This document shows positions 61,164 through 64,000 of a DNA stretch of 64,000 nucleotides, one piece after another. The DNA lies in contig JACIXD010000005.1 in assembly GCA_014360645.1 (NCBI GenBank), positions 186,001 through 250,000 of the forward strand, written 5' to 3'. Source of the stretch: Actinomycetota bacterium (GTDB lineage: Bacteria; Actinomycetota; Geothermincolia; Geothermincolales; RBG-13-55-18). A program made the position numbers and the translations under genes. The stretch's first letter is position 1. Each line of letters starts with the position of its first letter. Below the pieces are notes generated by a model, which ran no database searches, was not told where the DNA came from, and saw only the letters and a list, made by a program, of their open reading frames with translations.

Positions 61164-62270
61164 TCAGCTCAAGGGGCGGTTGACGTCTATCTCCACCACC
61201 TCGCCGCTGCCCGCGCGCACGGCGAAGACGATTCCCTTGGAATTATATTCCATAATGGTCATCTCCTCGCCCTGGTGGCTGACGGTGCTCTGCCTCTCAG
61301 GGCTTCCGAACTCCTTTATCACGTCGTTCGAGGAGGACCCTATGCCCACCCCCTTGGGGGTCTTTCCCTGGTAGGGGCTGCGCACGCTGATGGAGACCAC
61401 GGTGTCGAATTCGCCCAGCGCCTCGTTCTTGTCCTGGTCCTCGAGGTAGAGGTTGAGCTTCCAGGTGCCGTAACCCCCCGTGTAGGTGGCGAAGACGTAC
61501 CCCTCGGTGGTGAAGCCGGAGCTGTCGGGAGACCCATATAGCTCTTTGGCCGCCCTGAAATCGTCGCCCACGTTGATCCCCGCCGCCGTCTGCCCGGGCA
61601 CGATGGGGGCGGAGGCGTAGGACCCGAAGACCCCGCCGGCCTTGCCGCCGTCCTGTCCCCCGCTCTCCGCCGGACGCAGGCCCCCGTAGGAGGTCACCAG
61701 CACGGTGATCACCCCCTCCTCGGGCGAGGCGAGGAACTCCACCCCCCTCTGCAGGTAAGAATAAAGTTCCAGGACCTTCCCCTCAGGGCCACGCGAGGAG
61801 GTCACGCTCTCGGCTTTGCCGAACTCCCCCTCGATGTCCTGGGGCGTACTCCCGATCCCCATCCCGCCCGCGGTCCTGCCGTAGTAAGGGGCGGACACCT
61901 CCACCCCGCCCACCTCGTCCTCCGCGTCGAGGTAGCCGTTGCCGTTGTCGTAAAGGGTCACCACCAGCCGCCAAGAGGCGGGATCATCTATATGCCCGCC
62001 TTCCCGGGTGCGGCCGTAATAGGCATAGAGGTAGCCGCCTTCCTTGCGCTTATCGTCGGGGTCGCCGTGCACGTCCTGGACGGAAGAGAAGCTGGCGCCG
62101 ATCTCTATCTCCGCCAGGGAATATCCCGGCACTATGGGGTCGCGTTCCCAGGACGCGAGGTCCTGCCCCCCCTTCCCGCACGCCGCCGCGGAGAGAGCAA
62201 GAGCGACGGCCAAAAGCGTCACGGCCAACGTCCGTGATCCCCAGGTGAACGGGAGCATATTCCCTCTCAC
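61164..62270 (-). CDS. Lipoprotein with two repeated domains
   Basis: A protein of about 368 residues with a signal peptide (SRTLAVTLLAVALALSAAAC) and lipobox. It contains two similar domains: ERDPIVPGYSLAEIEIGASFSSVQDVHGDPD ... PYYGRTAGGMGIGSTPQDIEGEFGKAES and SAPIVPGQTAAGINVGDDFRAAKELYGSPD ... PYQGKTPKGVGIGSSSNDVIKEFGSPER, joined by a Gly-rich linker. This looks like an internal duplication of a BLIP-like / SmpA-OmlA-type small domain. Function unknown. GTG 62270 overlaps the previous stop (GTGA); ATG 62258 is an alternative start. Confidence 0.7.
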   Translation of the reverse strand: MRGNMLPFTWGSRTLAVTLLAVALALSAAACGKGGQDLASWERDPIVPGYSLAEIEIGASFSSVQDVHGDPDDKRKEGGYLYAYYGRTREGGHIDDPASWRLVVTLYDNGNGYLDAEDEVGGVEVSAPYYGRTAGGMGIGSTPQDIEGEFGKAESVTSSRGPEGKVLELYSYLQRGVEFLASPEEGVITVLVTSYGGLRPAESGGQDGGKAGGVFGSYASAPIVPGQTAAGINVGDDFRAAKELYGSPDSSGFTTEGYVFATYTGGYGTWKLNLYLEDQDKNEALGEFDTVVSISVRSPYQGKTPKGVGIGSSSNDVIKEFGSPERQSTVSHQGEEMTIMEYNSKGIVFAVRAGSGEVVEIDVNRPLS

Positions 62271-62836
62271 CGTCCGCCGGTCTCCCCGGCCTCCGTCCCG
62301 TTCTTGATGCCGCGGCGCGTGTAGGAGACCGGGAGGTCCGCGGCCTCCGCCAGGGCCTGCGCGACGAGGAAAGCGGCGCGGCGGTTGTCGGCGGGCGCGC
62401 CGGTCATGCCGGAACGGAACACCTTCAGCCGCTTCCCCCCGGAAAATGTCAAGTAGACGCGTACGTAGTAGGAAAGATCGTGGCGCGATCCCCTTTCTCC
62501 CTCGGGGGCGGGAAGCCGAGGGGATTCCACGACCTCGACGCCCTCCAACGCGTCGCGGGGAAGCGCTACGCGGCGGGGGAGAAAGAAATGGTACTTCAGC
62601 AGACTTATGCCGCCTTTGTCGATGACGATGAAACGGGGGCTGGAGAAGATGGCGAGCATGCTGTAGAAGAGGAGGACGATGCAGGCGATGCCCAAATAGA
62701 CCCGCAAGACGCCCGCCGTTGCCAGCACCGCCATGGTCAACGCGACGTAGAAGACCACGGCGTGTACGCCTTCCCAGGCTCCGCCTCGGATCTCGAACTC
62801 CACCCTGTCTTCCGCGCCGGCCACTGCTTCCTGCAT
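62267..62836 (-). CDS. Membrane protein with PH-like domain
   Basis: A protein of about 189 residues with two adjacent membrane helices (VHAVVFYVALTMAVLATAGVL and VYLGIACIVLLFYSMLAIF) followed by a PH-like bacterial domain (RFIVIDKGGISLLKYHFFLPRRVALPRDALEGVEVVE). This layout (bPH2/YdbT-like) is common and uncharacterised. Starts at 62836 and 62857 are both possible; GGGGGG lies just before 62836. It overlaps the next gene by 4 bases (GTGA), so the two are co-translated. Confidence 0.65.
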   Translation of the reverse strand: MQEAVAGAEDRVEFEIRGGAWEGVHAVVFYVALTMAVLATAGVLRVYLGIACIVLLFYSMLAIFSSPRFIVIDKGGISLLKYHFFLPRRVALPRDALEGVEVVESPRLPAPEGERGSRHDLSYYVRVYLTFSGGKRLKVFRSGMTGAPADNRRAAFLVAQALAEAADLPVSYTRRGIKNGTEAGETGGR

Positions 62837-62999
62837 CCGACCCCCCAGTACGGTCATTATTTTACAGGCGGGCTGTCTTTCCCGCCGCGGCAACGTGCCC
62901 GCTGCCCTCGGGGACACCACAGGGATATTATACATGCCCGCTGCGACGGCACCGCGTCAGGCGCGCCGTCCTCTCATCGATGGTTATGCGCCAGTGGGG

Positions 63000-63254
63000 T
63001 TACTCTTCGATGATCTTGTAGACCACGTCGTGCTCGCGGGCGTGGCCCTCCACCTTGATGCCGACCACCGTCCCGGGACCGGCCTTTTCCACCGCGTCGT
63101 GCTCCACCTGCATGGAATCCACCCGCTGTTTCCAGTCCGAGGTGTGACCCCGCACGTGGATGGTGTCCCCCACCTTGAGCTCGTCTTCCAGCTCGATGGC
63201 GGCAACCCCGATCTTGCCGAAATAGTGGGTGACCCTGCCGACCTGCTTTTCCAT
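63000..63254 (-). CDS. EF-Tu domain 2-like small protein
   Basis: An 84-residue beta-barrel protein matching the stand-alone translation-factor domain 2 family, seen next to U32 peptidases in some bacteria: MEKQVGRVTHYFGKIGVAAIELEDELKVGDTIHVRGHTSDW, HDAVEKAGPGTVVGIKVEGHAREHDVVYKI. It has no GTPase domain. It may bind RNA or a metabolite. No U32 peptidase is adjacent. Confidence 0.8.
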   Translation of the reverse strand: MEKQVGRVTHYFGKIGVAAIELEDELKVGDTIHVRGHTSDWKQRVDSMQVEHDAVEKAGPGTVVGIKVEGHAREHDVVYKIIEE

Positions 63255-63587
63255 ATTTCACCACCTCTCGTCCAAGGACGCGCTTCCGGGGCGCTGCGAA
63301 AGATGTGCCTCTTATGAGCGCGCCGCGGCTTCCCCGCCTCCCCGGTCCGGGCTCTCTCCGCTCCCTGCCTTCCCCGCTTGAGGCCCCGCCGCGTACGGGG
63401 CGCTTCCCCACCCACAAAGCAACCGGCCGCGATCCCCTGTATGCCTTTCGTCCATATCCATACCCCGATCGCCCGCGTGTTAAACTGCTCGCACCTGCGG
63501 GATCGATCTGACCTTACGGTGAGAACAAAAACGGCGGGAAAAGGCGAAAAGATATTATAATGATGGCGGAGCGGGCGAGGAGGTATC
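63255..63587. other. Intergenic between divergent genes
   Basis: About 330 bases. TATAAT at 63556-63561, 26 bases before the CsoR-like start, may be its -10, but no good -35 lies at the right spacing. No gene or clear operator seen. Confidence 0.5.
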
Positions 63588-63881
63588 ATGCCGAAAAATG
63601 ACGACACCAGGGAGGCCATCCTGCGCAGGCTGCACCGCGTGGAGGGCCAGGTGCGTGGGATAATCCGCATGGTGGAGGAGGGCAAGGACTGCGAGGAGGT
63701 GCTCACCCAGGTGGCGGCGGCGCGCTCGGCCATGGACCGCGTGGGCATCCACATCATCACTCACCGTATGAAGGAGTGCCTGAAGGACAACCCGCCGGAA
63801 TCCCTCGAGGAGGCGGTGAGCGACGCCATCGACATCTTCCGCCGCTTCAGCTCCAGCCTCGGGCCCGTCCCCCCGGATTGA
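63588..63881 (+). CDS. CsoR/CstR-family sensor repressor
   Basis: A 97-residue all-helical regulator of the CsoR/FrmR family (LHRVEGQVRGIIRMVEEGKDCEEVL). The two family cysteines are Cys35 and Cys64, 29 residues apart as in CsoR and CstR. Copper-sensing CsoR needs a histidine four residues before the second cysteine; here that position is Arg60 and the neighbouring His59 is one off. That pattern fits sulfur/persulfide sensors (CstR) better than copper sensors. No sulfur or copper gene follows before the window ends. Confidence 0.8.
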   Translation: MPKNDDTREAILRRLHRVEGQVRGIIRMVEEGKDCEEVLTQVAAARSAMDRVGIHIITHRMKECLKDNPPESLEEAVSDAIDIFRRFSSSLGPVPPD

Positions 63882-64000
63882 CCCGTTTGCCTCGCGACGC
63901 TATTCGCCTGCAGTACTGAGCCTGGCCCGCCATTGCTTTGCCGGCATGCCCACATCCCCTTTGGTCTTCCCTCCCGCCCCCCGCGCGCGGGAGCACATTT

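Overview
The window is high-GC DNA with dense, mostly well-packed bacterial genes, GTG/TTG starts and good Shine-Dalgarno sites. Gene content points to an anaerobic, deep-branching actinobacterium (Actinomycetota, perhaps a Geothermincolia-like lineage; inference). The clues are a DUF2342 zinc metallopeptidase and a DUF5318 protein (families typical of actinobacteria), CooC and CooT nickel-maturation proteins, separate GltA/NfnB-like and NfnA-like flavoproteins, CoA-dehydratase activase-like proteins, a class V FBP aldolase/phosphatase and a beta-oxidation pair. There is one tRNA (Ala) and no rRNA.

Layout. 0-8 kb: PHP phosphoesterase, metallopeptidase, M28 lipoprotein peptidase, GerMN protein, then a triplicated 148-bp leader in front of two DUF2229-type activase-like genes. 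8-11 kb: a scarred region with two nearly identical lipoprotein genes flanking tRNA-Ala and an IS1634-type transposase remnant, followed by an IS1380-type transposase fossil. 11-20 kb: RAM-domain protein, polysaccharide deacetylase, DUF4015 glycosidase-like protein, Ca2+-type P-ATPase, FBPase V, DUF4349 lipoprotein. 20-30 kb: GltA-like flavoprotein, a run of zinc-ribbon and lipoprotein genes, YfcE phosphoesterase with a tandemly repeated 3' end, 5-formyl-THF cyclo-ligase, an Nramp-like transporter with a PRC-barrel partner, CooT and DUF5318. 30-38 kb: RsbRD-like protein, a molybdenum-cofactor run (MoaA, MoaC, MOSC, MogA), an AbiEii-like remnant, glycerate kinase, NfnA-like protein, CooC, CBS protein. 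38-44 kb: lipid kinase, a convergent intergenic region with a predicted structured RNA, a CCG-domain protein, an SPL-like radical SAM enzyme and an orphan, decaying type I-E-like CRISPR array without cas genes. 44-50 kb: thiolase and FadB-like fusion, MBL hydrolase, second DAG-kinase-like protein. 50-55 kb: a lower-GC block (by eye) with DUF6125, CaiB/BaiF CoA-transferase and APC permease genes behind a promoter overlapped by a perfect 26-bp palindrome, facing a TetR gene. 55-64 kb: glycogen debranching enzyme, GT4 glycosyltransferase, geranylgeranyl-reductase-like flavoprotein, ATC-hydrolase-like protein, a duplicated-domain lipoprotein, an EF-Tu-domain-2-like protein and a CsoR/CstR-family sensor.

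The most unusual layer is repetitive. A dispersed REP/BIME-like element (arms with GGGGTCA-ATCTTCGATCTTCG) occurs at seven or so places, mostly abutting or overlapping gene ends, and in three genes it is translated as a C-terminal tail. Separately, three genes have one end duplicated or triplicated in tandem (148-bp, 113-bp and 68-bp periods). Together with the IS fossils and dead-looking CRISPR array these suggest past mobile-element activity and slippage. The best candidate for something undescribed is the predicted structured RNA near 40.6 kb and the gene-end-associated palindromic element.
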